DNA of 44,746 nt from Acidobacteriota bacterium (GCA_002726085.1 PBRZ01000067.1:1-44746), one strand, 5' to 3'; counted from the stretch's first letter, positions 1 to 9,180 are shown. The notes: a model not told the origin generated them from the sequence alone. Numbers and translations are program-made.

Positions 1-1079
1 TGCTGCTCACCCCCGGACCGCTCAGCACGACCCGGAGCGTGAAGGAGGTCATGCTCCGCGACTGGTGCACGTGGGACGACGACTACAACCAAGGCATCGT
101 GCAGGTCATTCGACGTACGCTGGTCGAGTTGGCCACACGGGCCGAGGGCTACACGACCGTGCTGATGCAGGGGAGCGGCACGTTCGTCGTCGAGGCGCTG
201 GTCGGTACCGCCATCGCTCGTGATGGCAAGTTGCTCGTCCTGGCCAACGGCGCCTACGGGCTGCGTGTCGCTCGAATCGCGCAGGTGCTGGCCATCGACC
301 ACGCGGTCATCGACAGCGGCGAGCGTGATCCCCCCGATTCAGATCAAGTCGACGAGGCGCTGGCCGCGGATCCCGCCATCACCCATGTCGCCATGGTCCA
401 CGGCGAAACCTCGACCGGCATGCTCAACCCTATTGCCGCAGTGGGCGAGGTGGTTCGACGCCGGGGTCGCATCTTCCTCGTCGATGCCATGAGCACGTTT
501 GGCGGGATTCCGTTCGATCTCGATAAGATCGGTATCGATTTTCTCGTGAGCAGCGCCAACAAGTGTATCCAGGGCGTACCCGGGTTCGGCTTCGTTCTGG
601 CCCGACAGCCCGCGCTCGCAGCGTGCGAAGGCCGGACGCGGTCGCTGTCGCTGGACTTGTACGACCAGTGGCGGGTGATGGAGGAGGGCGCCGGCAAGTG
701 GCGCTTCACCTCGCCCACGCACACGGTGCGCGCTTTCGCCCAGGCGCTGGTCGAGCTCGAGGAGGAGGGCGGCGTCGCCAAGCGCGCCGAGCGCTACCGG
801 GAGAACCACCGCGTTCTCGTCGACGGGATGGAGCGTTTGGGCTTCCGGTGCTTCCTCCGCGAGGCAGATCGGTCTCCAATCATCACGACCTTTCACGACC
901 CGGATACGAGCGCCTACGAGTTCACGAGGTTCTACGCCGATCTCAAACGCAAGGGTTTCGTCATCTACCCGGGAAAGGTGACCGAGGCCAATACGTTTCG
1001 CATCGGCACCATCGGCCACGTCTATCCCCGCGACATCCGGTCGCTCGTCGCCGCCGTCGAAGATTCGATCTCCTGGTGA
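1..1079 (+). CDS. phnW: 2-aminoethylphosphonate--pyruvate transaminase (5' truncated by window edge)
   Basis: This PLP-dependent aminotransferase converts 2-aminoethylphosphonate plus pyruvate to phosphonoacetaldehyde plus alanine, the first step of cytoplasmic 2-AEP degradation. The reading frame is open from base 3 and encodes the family N-terminal segment LLTPGPLS before any start codon, so the true start lies a few codons outside the window. A GTG at 39 is internal. Family signatures visible are [10 protein letters not shown] near the N-terminus, the substrate/PLP loop QGSGTF, and SSANKC, whose lysine (codon 561-563) is the expected Schiff-base residue. The visible 358 residues are close to the usual length of about 365. 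The stop codon directly abuts the ATG of the downstream carrier, so the two are probably one operon. Identification is firm. Confidence 0.93.
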   Translation, partial: LLTPGPLSTTRSVKEVMLRDWCTWDDDYNQGIVQVIRRTLVELATRAEGYTTVLMQGSGTFVVEALVGTAIARDGKLLVLANGAYGLRVARIAQVLAIDHAVIDSGERDPPDSDQVDEALAADPAITHVAMVHGETSTGMLNPIAAVGEVVRRRGRIFLVDAMSTFGGIPFDLDKIGIDFLVSSANKCIQGVPGFGFVLARQPALAACEGRTRSLSLDLYDQWRVMEEGAGKWRFTSPTHTVRAFAQALVELEEEGGVAKRAERYRENHRVLVDGMERLGFRCFLREADRSPIITTFHDPDTSAYEFTRFYADLKRKGFVIYPGKVTEANTFRIGTIGHVYPRDIRSLVAAVEDSISW

Positions 1080-2432
1080 ATGGCCGTGGTGAGGACCGAT
1101 CCGGTCTACGAGCGATGGCGCTGGCGGATCTTCGGCGTCACCTGGCTCGCCTACGCGGGGTTCTACTTCACACGCAAGGGATTCTCGGTTGCCAAGCTCG
1201 GGATGCTCGAGGACCCGGTGGTCGGGCTCTCGACGATCATGGCGAGCAACATCGACATCGCCTTCAGCGTCGCCTACGGTGCGGGCCAGTTGCTGTGGGG
1301 CGTGTCCGCCGACCGATTCGGCCCCCGGCGCATCGTGCTCGCGGGGATGCTCGCGTCGACCGCCATCGCCGTGGCCATGGGGCTGTCCACCACAGTCGTG
1401 CTCCTCGGCGTCTTCTTCTTCGTTCAAGGGCTGTGCGAGTCTACCGGGTGGGCGCCCCTGACCAAGAACCTGGGATTCTGGTTCTCGTCCAAGGAGCGGG
1501 GCCGGGTGATCGGCGTGTGGAGCACGAGCTACGCCTTTGGCGGGATGGCCGCATCCCCGTTCGCGGGGTGGGTCGCCTACTCGGTTTTCGACGATTGGCG
1601 GTGGGCGTTCTTTTCGGGCGCCGGCGTGCTGTTGCTGACTGCAATCCCGTTCTACCTCCTCCAGCGGGATCGCCCCCGAGATGTCGGGCTCGAAGAGATC
1701 GAACAGTACCGCGGCGAGCGGATGGCCGTCGTCGATGCCCGCGACGTACCTGAAGAGGAGCAGGAGGGATCCTGGGAGCTTATCGGCAAGGTGTTTCGCA
1801 GCCCGCCGGTACTGGTCATGGCGGTCGTCTACTTCCTCTTGAAGCCGACACGCTACGCGATCCTCTTCTGGGGGCCCGTCATCGCCAGTGAGCGCATCGC
1901 CTCCGACAGCTTCGCCCTCGCCGCCACGCTTCCCGCCGCGTTTGAGGCGGCCGGTCTCGTCGCACCGATCGTCATCGGATTCGTGTCCGACACACTCTTT
2001 CAGGCGCGCCGATTTCCGGCGTGCGTGCTCAGCCTGCTCCTTCTGTCGGTCGTCCTGGTCCTTTTCGGGCCGCTCACGAGCTCGGGTAGCAGCCAGGGGA
2101 TGCTTGTCGCATTCTTCCTGATCGGCTTCTTTCTGTACGGCCCGGACTCGATGGTGAGTGCGACCGCTGCTGTCGATTTCGGGACCAACAAGGGCGCAGG
2201 AAGCGCCGCCGGTTTCATCAACGGGTGTGGCTCGTTCGGGCAGGTTCTGGGCGTTGCTCTCCCAGGCTATCTCATGGCGTGGTTCCCAGGTGCTGACACC
2301 ACGCTCATGCTCTTCTACGGCTTTTCGGCTGCCGCTCTCGTTGCCAGCCTGCTGCTCATCCCGTTGTGGAACCAGGTGCCTCCCACTGGCAGACCCACGG
2401 CACTCCAAGCGCGCCCGCCGGTCGCGCCCTGA
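1080..2432 (+). CDS. MFS transporter of the organophosphate:phosphate antiporter type (GlpT/UhpT-like)
   Basis: An inner-membrane carrier of 450 residues with about twelve hydrophobic segments. The N-terminal stretch GFYFTRKGFSVAK resembles the signature of the OPA branch (GlpT, UhpT, PgtP), followed by a central acidic cytoplasmic loop (EEIEQYRGER to EEEQEGSWE) as usual for these carriers. It starts with no gap after the stop of phnW, which implies translational coupling and suggests the substrate is 2-aminoethylphosphonate or a related phosphonate. The substrate is an inference from context, because OPA carriers also move glycerol-3-phosphate and sugar phosphates. The carboxyl end is proline-rich and poorly conserved. 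The family assignment is good and the substrate is uncertain. Confidence 0.83.
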   Translation: MAVVRTDPVYERWRWRIFGVTWLAYAGFYFTRKGFSVAKLGMLEDPVVGLSTIMASNIDIAFSVAYGAGQLLWGVSADRFGPRRIVLAGMLASTAIAVAMGLSTTVVLLGVFFFVQGLCESTGWAPLTKNLGFWFSSKERGRVIGVWSTSYAFGGMAASPFAGWVAYSVFDDWRWAFFSGAGVLLLTAIPFYLLQRDRPRDVGLEEIEQYRGERMAVVDARDVPEEEQEGSWELIGKVFRSPPVLVMAVVYFLLKPTRYAILFWGPVIASERIASDSFALAATLPAAFEAAGLVAPIVIGFVSDTLFQARRFPACVLSLLLLSVVLVLFGPLTSSGSSQGMLVAFFLIGFFLYGPDSMVSATAAVDFGTNKGAGSAAGFINGCGSFGQVLGVALPGYLMAWFPGADTTLMLFYGFSAAALVASLLLIPLWNQVPPTGRPTALQARPPVAP

Positions 2433-2513
2433 GCTTGGCTGGCACAGTCTTGGGCTCAGCAACCGCGCCGCCAACGCTCACGGAACCAGGGCTCGCCAGG
2501 CGCGCCCAGCCCG

Positions 2514-2519
2514 TATAAT
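2514..2519 (+). promoter_or_regulatory. Probable -10 box for the penicillin-acylase gene
   Basis: A perfect TATAAT lies 92 bases before the chosen ATG at 2611, in the context CCCGTATAATTGG. There is no good TTGACA-like hexamer 16-18 bases upstream. The same perfect hexamer also precedes several other genes in this window, which supports it as a real promoter motif. It would give a leader of about 85 bases ending in a Shine-Dalgarno sequence. Confidence 0.5.
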
Positions 2520-2610
2520 TGGCCTGGTTGCCAGAGCCACCATGTTTTCGGCACGCCGACGAAGCCACGAGGTAGGCGGCCACGATTTTCTTGTTTGTTC
2601 GGGAGGTCTC

Positions 2611-4950
2611 ATGATCGTCCTCAGAAGAAGCTTCGTCCGGGTCGCCGTGGTCACGCTGACCGCGGGCCTCGCGGGCTGCGCTGCACCGGCTGCCCCGCCA
2701 CAGTCGCTCGCAGAGCTGGCGAGCACGTCGCTTGCGCAGATCGACGGGGAACTGGAGATCCCGGGTCTGAGAGAGCCGGTGGAGATCATCCGGGACGAGT
2801 GGGGATTACCGCACATCTATGCCCAGAACGATGACGATCTTTTCTTTGCGCAGGGCTACGTGATGGCGCAGGACCGGCTGTGGCAGATGGAGATGTGGCG
2901 TCGGTGGCACGAGGGACGGCTCGCCGAGATTTTCGGACCTGATGCGCTCGACTACGACCGCCGCACCCGGTTGATGATGTTCCGGGGTCCGTTCGACGGT
3001 GAAGAATGGACGAGCTATCACCCCGACGCGGAGCGTCTGTTCACTGCCCACGCCAACGGGGTGAACGCCTACATCGAGCAGAATCGGGACAACCTCCCGA
3101 TGGAGTTTCAGCTCACGGGGATCGTCCCGGCTCCCTGGACCGCCGAGACGGTTGTTCTGCGCTGGGCTGCGCTGGCTGTTCCGAGCGTGAGGGGGCATGC
3201 CATCAACGAGATCCAGCTCGCGATGAACGTCGCACGCTACGGCGCTGAGGAGGCGAATCGGCGCGTCGCCCCGGATCCGTGGGATGACCTCGAGGTTCCA
3301 GAAGGTCTCGACGTCAGCATCATCACCCAGGACATCCTCGACGCGATGCGTGCAGGAGACGCCGACCCGTTTGTCTCTGGGAGACTGCCGCCGTTGGAGG
3401 TGGTCGAGCCCTATCGCAGCCTGATGCCTGGCGTGCAGACAACGCAAGTGTCACCAGGCGAGATCGCGACGGAGGGGAGCAACAATTGGGTCATGAGCGC
3501 AGAACGTTCCCCGACAGGCGCGCCAATTCTCGCCAACGACCCCCACCGGCGAATCGAGATGCCTGCGCTCCGGTACTTCGTGCATCTGGTCGCCCCAGGG
3601 TGGAACGTAATCGGCGGCGGAGAACCTCCGTTCGCCGGCGTCGACGCGGGGAACAACGAGCGCATGGCGTGGGGCTTCACTTTTGCCGGCACTGACATGG
3701 TCGACGTCTATGTCGAGGAGATGCACCCCGAGGACCCCAACCTCGTGCGGTGGCAGGACGACTGGGAGCCGCTCCGCATCATCGAGGAAGAGATCCCCGT
3801 CAAGGGTCGGGCACCGGAGCCGGTCGTACTGAAGTTCAGTCGTCATGGCCCCGTCTTCTACGAGGACGTCGAGAACCGTCGCGCCTACGCCGTTCGGTCG
3901 GTCGTCCAAGAGCCGGGTACCGCAGCCTACAAGGGCAGCTTCCAGCTCGCTCAAGCGGGCAGCTGTGCTGACTTCTTCGATCGCGCGATGCATTGGCTGG
4001 TGCCCACCCATAGCCTGATCTGCGGAGACGTCGACGGCAACATCGCGCTTCAGGTGACGGGGCTCACACCCGACCGAGACGGGTGGAACGGACGGTTGCC
4101 CGTTCCCGGTACTGGAGAATACGAATGGCGTGGATTCCGCAGCGATCTACCGCGCGAATTCAATCCGGAGAGGGGATACATCGCCACCGCCAACAACAAC
4201 GTGCATCCGCCCGGATATGAAGGTCGACCGGTCTTCTACCACTCGTCGAGAGGCGTGGAGACGTCGCGGATCACACGCCTCCACGAGATCTTCGGGTCGG
4301 GCGAGCCGCTCTCGGTCAAAGACCATATGCAGATTCAACACGACGCCCACTCGCTCGCCGCCGAGCGGGACATCCCGGCATTTCAGGGATGGGCCTCGGC
4401 TGACCCCGACCTCGAGTGGGCTCGGGGCCTAGTGGCGGAGTGGGACGCAACGCTCTCGAGAGAGAGCACCGCGGCCGCCATCTACGTGCGGTGGAGCGCC
4501 GAAGTCGACGCGAGGGTACAGGACCCCAGGACGTCAATGACTGCGGACGAACGCCAGAGTCTGGTGGAACAAGGTCTGACGGCAGCGCTGGAGCGCCTGA
4601 CCTCGGAACTAGGGTCCGACCGCACCGAGTGGCGACACGGGAGGGTGCACGCCAGCCAGCTTCCGCACATGATGGCCTCGGCCTTCGACCTGTCCACAGT
4701 CGAGCGGCCCGGTGGGTTTGGAGCGATCAACGCCACGGGCGCCAACTTCCGGAGGATCATCGACCTCGCCGACCTGGACCGCTCGGTCGCCAGCAACTCT
4801 CCCGGTCAGTCTGCTCAGCCGGGCAGCCCGTATTACGGCAATCTCGTGGAGAACCTGGGCAACGGAGAGTACTTCCCGCTGCTCTACACGCGCGACGCCG
4901 TGGAGGAACAGGCGGCCCATCGTCTGCGGCTGCAGCCAGGAAGCCGCTAA
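2611..4950 (+). CDS. Penicillin acylase family Ntn hydrolase, lipoprotein
   Basis: An Ntn hydrolase of the penicillin G acylase/cephalosporin acylase/AHL-acylase family (peptidase S45) that hydrolyses side-chain amides in the cell envelope. The chosen ATG at 2611 follows a Shine-Dalgarno GGAGG and gives a lipoprotein signal peptide ending LAGC (Cys23). The open frame reaches further upstream but without a signal. The alpha-chain motif is REPVEIIRDEWGLPHIYA near residue 55, and GYVMAQDRLWQMEMWRR follows. The beta chain would begin at Ser290 in GSNNW, the classic autocatalytic nucleophile. At 779 residues it is normal for the family. It converges on the nitrilase gene with only 53 bases between them. 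The true substrate (acyl-homoserine lactone, beta-lactam or another amide) cannot be told from sequence. Confidence 0.9.
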   Translation: MIVLRRSFVRVAVVTLTAGLAGCAAPAAPPQSLAELASTSLAQIDGELEIPGLREPVEIIRDEWGLPHIYAQNDDDLFFAQGYVMAQDRLWQMEMWRRWHEGRLAEIFGPDALDYDRRTRLMMFRGPFDGEEWTSYHPDAERLFTAHANGVNAYIEQNRDNLPMEFQLTGIVPAPWTAETVVLRWAALAVPSVRGHAINEIQLAMNVARYGAEEANRRVAPDPWDDLEVPEGLDVSIITQDILDAMRAGDADPFVSGRLPPLEVVEPYRSLMPGVQTTQVSPGEIATEGSNNWVMSAERSPTGAPILANDPHRRIEMPALRYFVHLVAPGWNVIGGGEPPFAGVDAGNNERMAWGFTFAGTDMVDVYVEEMHPEDPNLVRWQDDWEPLRIIEEEIPVKGRAPEPVVLKFSRHGPVFYEDVENRRAYAVRSVVQEPGTAAYKGSFQLAQAGSCADFFDRAMHWLVPTHSLICGDVDGNIALQVTGLTPDRDGWNGRLPVPGTGEYEWRGFRSDLPREFNPERGYIATANNNVHPPGYEGRPVFYHSSRGVETSRITRLHEIFGSGEPLSVKDHMQIQHDAHSLAAERDIPAFQGWASADPDLEWARGLVAEWDATLSRESTAAAIYVRWSAEVDARVQDPRTSMTADERQSLVEQGLTAALERLTSELGSDRTEWRHGRVHASQLPHMMASAFDLSTVERPGGFGAINATGANFRRIIDLADLDRSVASNSPGQSAQPGSPYYGNLVENLGNGEYFPLLYTRDAVEEQAAHRLRLQPGSR

Positions 4951-5003
4951 CGTGGCACGGCCAGGGTTCGGCTGCTCCAGACCAAGCGACGCCCGCGCTC
5001 ATG

Positions 5004-5948
5004 TCACTGCACGGGCGGGTGCGGGGACTCATCGACCTCCAACTTGAACACGTCCGGACGCGCATAGTGGCCGGTGACGTCAAAGTCAAATTTGCTGCGC
5101 GCGATCGCGGTCAGGTCCAGGTTGGCGACCAGAGTCCCCTCCTCGTCCCACAGCGGACCCGCGAGCACGTCACCCAACGGGCCGTAAATCGCGGAACCGC
5201 CTCGACTGAGCACCTCCGGCCAGGCTTCGAGTTCCTCGCGTGTCTCGAGATCATGGGGGTACATGTCCCGGCGCGCATACTGGTTGCAGCCGAGGACGAA
5301 GCACCGACCCTCGAGCGCGATGTGCTGAAGCGTCGACTGCCATCGCTCGCGCGCATCAGCGGTTGGCGCGAGGTAGATGTCGACGCCCTTGCCGTACATC
5401 GCCATGCGCGCCAATGGCATGTAGTTCTCCCAGCAGATCAGACCGCCGACGGTCCCGTGCTCGGTCTCGACCGAGGTGAGTGTGCTACCGTCGCCTTCGC
5501 CCCAGATGAGCCGTTCCGCTGCGGTTGGTTTCATCTTGCGGTGCTTGCCGAGCAGAGCTCCATCCGGGCCGATGTACAGAAGCGTGCAGTAGAGCGTGCC
5601 CCCGCTGTACGTGCTGTCTCGTTCCACAACGCCGACGCAGAGATGAACGGCCGCCTGCTCGGCTGCAACGCCCATGCGCTCGACTTCCGGGCCGGGTACC
5701 TCGATCGCGTTCGACCAGTACCGTTCCCAGACGCGACGTCCCGCCTCCGAGCGGCCACCCACGGCGGTTCCAAAAGCCAGACCCCACGGGTAACCGCCAA
5801 CGTACGCTTCGGGCAGGAGCACCAGCTTCGCACCCTTCACGGCTGCGTCCGCGGTCATCGCACACACCTTCTCGACGGCGGCGTCTCGATCGAACGGCGT
5901 CGCGCTCGCTTGCACCACAGCGACGCGGACGGTCTTGGCTTCGTTCAT
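5004..5948 (-). CDS. Nitrilase / carbon-nitrogen hydrolase
   Basis: A 314-residue cytoplasmic enzyme of the nitrilase branch of the CN-hydrolase superfamily, hydrolysing nitriles to carboxylic acids and ammonia. The catalytic triad is visible: Glu47 in LLPEAYVGGYPWG, Lys138 in GKHRKMKPT, and Cys172 in GGLICWENYMPLAR. The ER...WGEGDGS segment that follows is typical of true aliphatic/aryl nitrilases rather than amidases. There is no signal peptide. The start at 5948 is the first ATG of the frame and gives the standard N-terminus VRVAVVQASATPFD. The gene stands alone, convergent with the penicillin-acylase gene. The substrate is unknown. Confidence 0.92.
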   Translation of the reverse strand: MNEAKTVRVAVVQASATPFDRDAAVEKVCAMTADAAVKGAKLVLLPEAYVGGYPWGLAFGTAVGGRSEAGRRVWERYWSNAIEVPGPEVERMGVAAEQAAVHLCVGVVERDSTYSGGTLYCTLLYIGPDGALLGKHRKMKPTAAERLIWGEGDGSTLTSVETEHGTVGGLICWENYMPLARMAMYGKGVDIYLAPTADARERWQSTLQHIALEGRCFVLGCNQYARRDMYPHDLETREELEAWPEVLSRGGSAIYGPLGDVLAGPLWDEEGTLVANLDLTAIARSKFDFDVTGHYARPDVFKLEVDESPHPPVQ

Positions 5949-6310
5949 GAGCTTTTGGATCCCCTATTCTTCGCGGCCCGAGGCAGGTCGCTCAGCCCGT
6001 CGTGCAGACCAGTTCCGGATTCTGTCACGTCTTCCCTCGGATGGAGTCAGCACGGGTCGATTGCGGCGGGATTTTCACCACAGGCTGCTAGATCCTCATC
6101 TTCTCTCTTGGGCTCCCACGGGTAGATCGCCTGCCAGTCCGTGAAGACTGTCCCACGTCGCGCCGGATCCGGCGATGGGTCCGGGCAACGAGGCGTGATG
6201 TTGCGTCGCCGACAGGCTCCTGAGGCTCAGGCCCCAAATGGCACGTAGGATGCTGGTTTGAGAGGGGGGACACTGTACCCCTAACGTGTGTCCTGAGCGT
6301 CGCTTCTTCC
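5949..6310. other. Intergenic region with palindromes between divergent genes
   Basis: This 362-base gap separates the nitrilase (leftward) and apbE (rightward). It holds no coding frame with recognisable homology. Visible structure includes a perfect 14-base palindrome CGCCGGATCCGGCG at 6161-6174, and a short hairpin with arms CCTGA/TCAGG at 6219-6231. No known riboswitch consensus was matched. Either palindrome could be an operator or part of an untranslated leader. Confidence 0.4.
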
Positions 6311-7333
6311 ATGGCTACTGTCCCGCGGGCTCGTTTGATTTTGATTGGCTACACGCTGGTCCTCGGTGTCGTGGCGGGGTCTGCCTCGGCCGAGCTTGTG
6401 CGCGACGCCAGGCTGAAGATGGGCGCGCGCTTCGAGGTCACCGCTGTGCATGCGGACGCGGCACTCGCGCGGGACGCCATCGAGAACGCGTATCGAGAGA
6501 TCGTTCGGGTCGAGTCACTGATCTCCAGCTGGCGCGAGTCGTCGGAGACCGCCGACATCAATCGCGCCGCCGGGGTGCATCCTGTCACGGTGTCCCGCGA
6601 GTTGTACGCCCTGATCCGCCGCTCGCTCAAGGTCACTGACCTGACGCGCGGGGCGTTCGACATCACCTTCGCCTCGGTAGGCCGCTTGTGGAACTTCAAG
6701 AATCCGGTGCCGGTGCTACCGGATCCCGATCGTCTCGCGGCGGCCATGCGCGCCGTGGGCACGACCCACGTCGTCTTGAACGAAGCGGACAGCTCCGTCT
6801 ACTTGGCACGCCCGGAGGCGCGCATCGGCTTCGGGGCCATCGGCAAAGGATATGCGGCCAACCGCGCCGTCGCGGTGCTCAAGAACAGCGGCATCACGAG
6901 TGGAGTCGTCAACGCTGGGGGTGATCTGCTCGCCTTTGGCCGCCGAGAGGACGGGAAGCCACGGGTCCTCGGAGTGGCCGACCCGCGACGGCCGGATCGT
7001 ACTTTCGCGCATCTCCGATTGGCGGATCTCGCAATCGTGACTTCGGGCGACTACGAGCAGTTCTTCTTGCTCGATGGTCGGCGCTGTGCCCACATCCTCG
7101 ATCCACGGACCGGCTACCCGGTCGATCACTCGCGCAGCGTCACCATCATCTGCCAGGACGCCGAGCTGGCCGACGCCCTGGCGACCGCAGTCTTCGTTCT
7201 GGGACCAGCCGACGGGCTCGCGCTGATCAATCAACTCCGTGGGGTCGAGGGGTTTCTGGTCGATGCCGCGGGACAACTTCGCATGTCGCGCAATCTAACG
7301 ACCTTGTTCGCCAAAGAGGAGGTGTTGCCGTGA
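6311..7333 (+). CDS. apbE: FAD:protein FMN transferase (ApbE)
   Basis: ApbE covalently attaches FMN to Thr/Ser residues of exported flavoproteins, using FAD and Mg2+, outside the cytoplasmic membrane. The 340-residue product has an N-terminal signal peptide (hydrophobic stretch to about residue 27, ending ASAE). Family motifs are visible: MGARFEVTAV after the signal, SSWRESSETADINR, GAFDITFASVGRLW, the GFGAIGKGYAANRAV flavin-binding loop near residue 175, NAGGDLLAFG, TSGDYEQFF, and HILDPRTGYPV. It opens a four-gene operon; its TGA overlaps the GTG of the DUF4266 gene. No clear Shine-Dalgarno is seen before the ATG at 6311. No [ST]GA[TS]-type flavinylation site is evident in the in-frame neighbours, so its target is unknown. 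Confidence 0.93.
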   Translation: MATVPRARLILIGYTLVLGVVAGSASAELVRDARLKMGARFEVTAVHADAALARDAIENAYREIVRVESLISSWRESSETADINRAAGVHPVTVSRELYALIRRSLKVTDLTRGAFDITFASVGRLWNFKNPVPVLPDPDRLAAAMRAVGTTHVVLNEADSSVYLARPEARIGFGAIGKGYAANRAVAVLKNSGITSGVVNAGGDLLAFGRREDGKPRVLGVADPRRPDRTFAHLRLADLAIVTSGDYEQFFLLDGRRCAHILDPRTGYPVDHSRSVTIICQDAELADALATAVFVLGPADGLALINQLRGVEGFLVDAAGQLRMSRNLTTLFAKEEVLP

Positions 7334-7545
7334 GGCTATACATGATTCCGGTCGTCCTGCTGGTCGGCCTCGCCGGCTCCGGCTGCGCCACGGTGCAGTC
7401 GTGGGAGCGAGGCACACACGCGCTGGCGCCTATGCAGGTCGAGGACCCCGCCGCCAAGCTGATCGAGCGCAGCATCGATGTCTATCGCGAGGGGGTCGTG
7501 GGCGCCAACGGTGGCAAGTCCGGTGGAGGGTGCGGGTGCTCCTGA
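7330..7545 (+). CDS. DUF4266 small lipoprotein with C-terminal Cys-Gly-Cys
   Basis: A 71-residue exported protein of the DUF4266 family, of unknown function. A hydrophobic signal is followed by a lipobox-like Cys19 (AGSGC), although position -3 is Gly rather than Leu. The family core is visible (WERGTHALAPMQV, then a YREG segment), and the chain ends in a Gly-rich tail GGGCGCS. The GTG start at 7330 overlaps the apbE stop (GTGA), and the next gene starts inside this one at 7530, so translation is coupled throughout. The two tail cysteines next to a co-encoded thioredoxin invite the idea of redox-active or metal-binding thiols. That is inference. Confidence 0.82.
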   Translation: MRLYMIPVVLLVGLAGSGCATVQSWERGTHALAPMQVEDPAAKLIERSIDVYREGVVGANGGKSGGGCGCS

Positions 7546-8734
7546 CGCTGGTCTCGGCGGTCGTGGCGGCATGGCTGGTGATTCGCCCGGGTGGCGGGGA
7601 CGCGCCCGACGCCGCTCCGTCGCCTGAGCAGTCGCCCCCGCCGGCCTCGGTGTCCGGAGGCGCCGGAGTCGACGGCGAGTTTCTGTTCAACTACTACGAC
7701 CAGGACGGCGACCATTCGCCGGTGACGGGGGGGCTTGGAACCGAGGCGCTCCAGGTGCTGTCTCCGGTCGTCGTGGCGCAGTGGGCCATCAACGACCGGT
7801 GGGCGCTGAACACCTCGCTTGGGCTCGATCAGATTACCTCCGCCTCGACCGACAACATCGACGACGACGTCAGCAGCGCGTCGCGCGTCGACCAGCGGGC
7901 GGTCACGACCCTCGAGCTGGCCCGCGAGTTCGAAACGCAGACCGTCGGTGTCAGCGGCGGATTCTCGAACGAGTACGACTATCGGTCGGTGATGACCGGG
8001 CTGCGGTGGACGCGCGACTTCAATCGCAAGAACACGACGCTGGCTGCCAGTGGTCGCTACTTTGCCGATCAGGTGTCGCTCTACGACATCGACGGCATCG
8101 ACCGGGGATCTGAACGACGGCATACCGCCGACCTGGCACTGAGCGTCACGCAACTGCTGGGGCGTCGAACGGTGGCGACCATCGACGTCGGCTGGACCGC
8201 GCAGCGCGGCTTCCTCTCGACGCCGTTCCACGAGGTGATCGTCGCGCCGTCGCCGGACCTGCCGGTCGACTATCGCGTGGCCGAGCGTCTACCGGACGCG
8301 CGCGACCGCCGCGCGGTCGGTGTGCGGGGCAACCACGCCCTGACGGACTGGCTCGTGCAACGGGGTGGATATCGGTTCTACACCGACACGTTCGGCATCA
8401 CGGCGCACAGTATCGAGAGCGAGACGCACCTGCGTCTGCCGGCCGCGAACGAGATGTGGGTGTTTCCGATTCTGCGTTTTCATCGTCAGTCGGCGAGCCG
8501 CTACCTGGTCTACCCGGGGCACAGACGGTCGATACCGGGTTCTTCACCGCCGACGGAGACCTCAGTCGCTTCGACAGCTGGCGCTACGGCGGAGGGTGGA
8601 AGTGGGTAGGTGCTGGAAACACCACGCTGGGATGGCTGCCGTTCCGCAGCGTAGAGACACGTGTCACGTTCTACGAACGGAGCGACGGGCTCCGCACCGT
8701 CGCATCGTCGGTCGGTCTGGGATGGGGGTTCTGA
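7530..8734 (+). pseudogene. DUF3570 outer-membrane-like protein, interrupted by a -1 frameshift
   Basis: A DUF3570 family protein, probably an exported beta-rich outer-membrane protein. The frame starts at GTG 7530, inside the DUF4266 gene, with a signal-like hydrophobic N-terminus (VLLTLVSAVVAAWLVI). It runs through GEFLFNYYDQDGDHSPVTGG and repeated alternating beta strands. The frame is lost at the GGGG run 8516-8519. Adding one G there restores YLVYPGAQTVDTGFFTADGD and the family C-terminus SRFDSWRYGGGW...VGLGWGF, ending at a TGA (8732-8734) that overlaps the next start. With the correction the protein is about 400 residues; without it the frame ends at 8609 with an unrelated tail. This may be a real mutation or a homopolymer error. 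Confidence 0.8.
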
Positions 8735-9180
8735 TGCAGAAGCTCGGCGCCGTGGGACTGGCTCTGGTGATAGTCACCGTGTGGTCGGTGACGGCCGGTG
8801 CGCAGACCGACCAGCGGGGGGTCAGTCACGACCTGACCCAGCCCGGGCGGGTGACAGTCGTCGACTTCGCGGCGGCCTGGTGCGTGCCGTGCTGGGAGTC
8901 GCTGCCACAGTTGGAGGTGCTGGCCGCGCGACACCCGGACATCGGATTTCTCGTTGTCAGCGTCGACGACCGTGAGGACGGTCGTGACCAGCTCGTAAAC
9001 AAGCTCGCTCCGACGGTGCCCGTCATCTGGGATACGGACCACGTCATCGCCGAGCGCTTCGCGCCGCAGGCCATGCCCGCTACCTTCGTGCTCGATGCGC
9101 GTGGCGCCATCATCTATCAACATCTTGGGTACGACCAGGACACCTGGGCCGCCTTGGTCGACTTTCTCGACGGTTTCTAG
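8734..9180 (+). CDS. Exported thioredoxin-like (TlpA/ResA type) protein
   Basis: A 148-residue periplasmic thiol-disulfide protein. A signal peptide covers residues 1-23 (ending TAGAQ). The thioredoxin fold follows: VTVVDFAAAWCVPCWES with redox motif Cys50-Val-Pro-Cys53, strand FLVVSVDD, the cis-Pro loop MPATFVLD, and a C-terminal helix. ATG 8734 overlaps the DUF3570 stop (TGATG), so it is chosen over the in-frame ATG at 8722. As the last gene of the apbE-DUF4266-DUF3570 operon it probably keeps cysteines of a partner protein reduced. The DUF4266 tail is the obvious candidate, by inference. Confidence 0.88.
   Translation: MQKLGAVGLALVIVTVWSVTAGAQTDQRGVSHDLTQPGRVTVVDFAAAWCVPCWESLPQLEVLAARHPDIGFLVVSVDDREDGRDQLVNKLAPTVPVIWDTDHVIAERFAPQAMPATFVLDARGAIIYQHLGYDQDTWAALVDFLDGF

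Noticed and set aside
339-2474. 711-codon open frame on the minus strand opposite phnW and the MFS gene
   Set aside because: High-GC antisense shadow: the composition is Arg/Glu/Asp-rich without domains, and the opposite strand encodes two clear families.
4416-6125. 569-codon plus-strand open frame across the acylase end and nitrilase
   Set aside because: It covers the other frame of the acylase and the antisense of the nitrilase, both with catalytic motifs; no homology of its own.
5949-6310. Possible cobalamin or TPP riboswitch before apbE or the nitrilase
   Set aside because: GC-rich palindromes are present, but none of the conserved riboswitch core sequences could be matched on either strand.
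8520-8609. Tail of the broken DUF3570 frame contains STAGAT, similar to a flavinylation site
   Set aside because: It lies in the out-of-frame extension after the frameshift and lacks the preceding Asp; coincidence.
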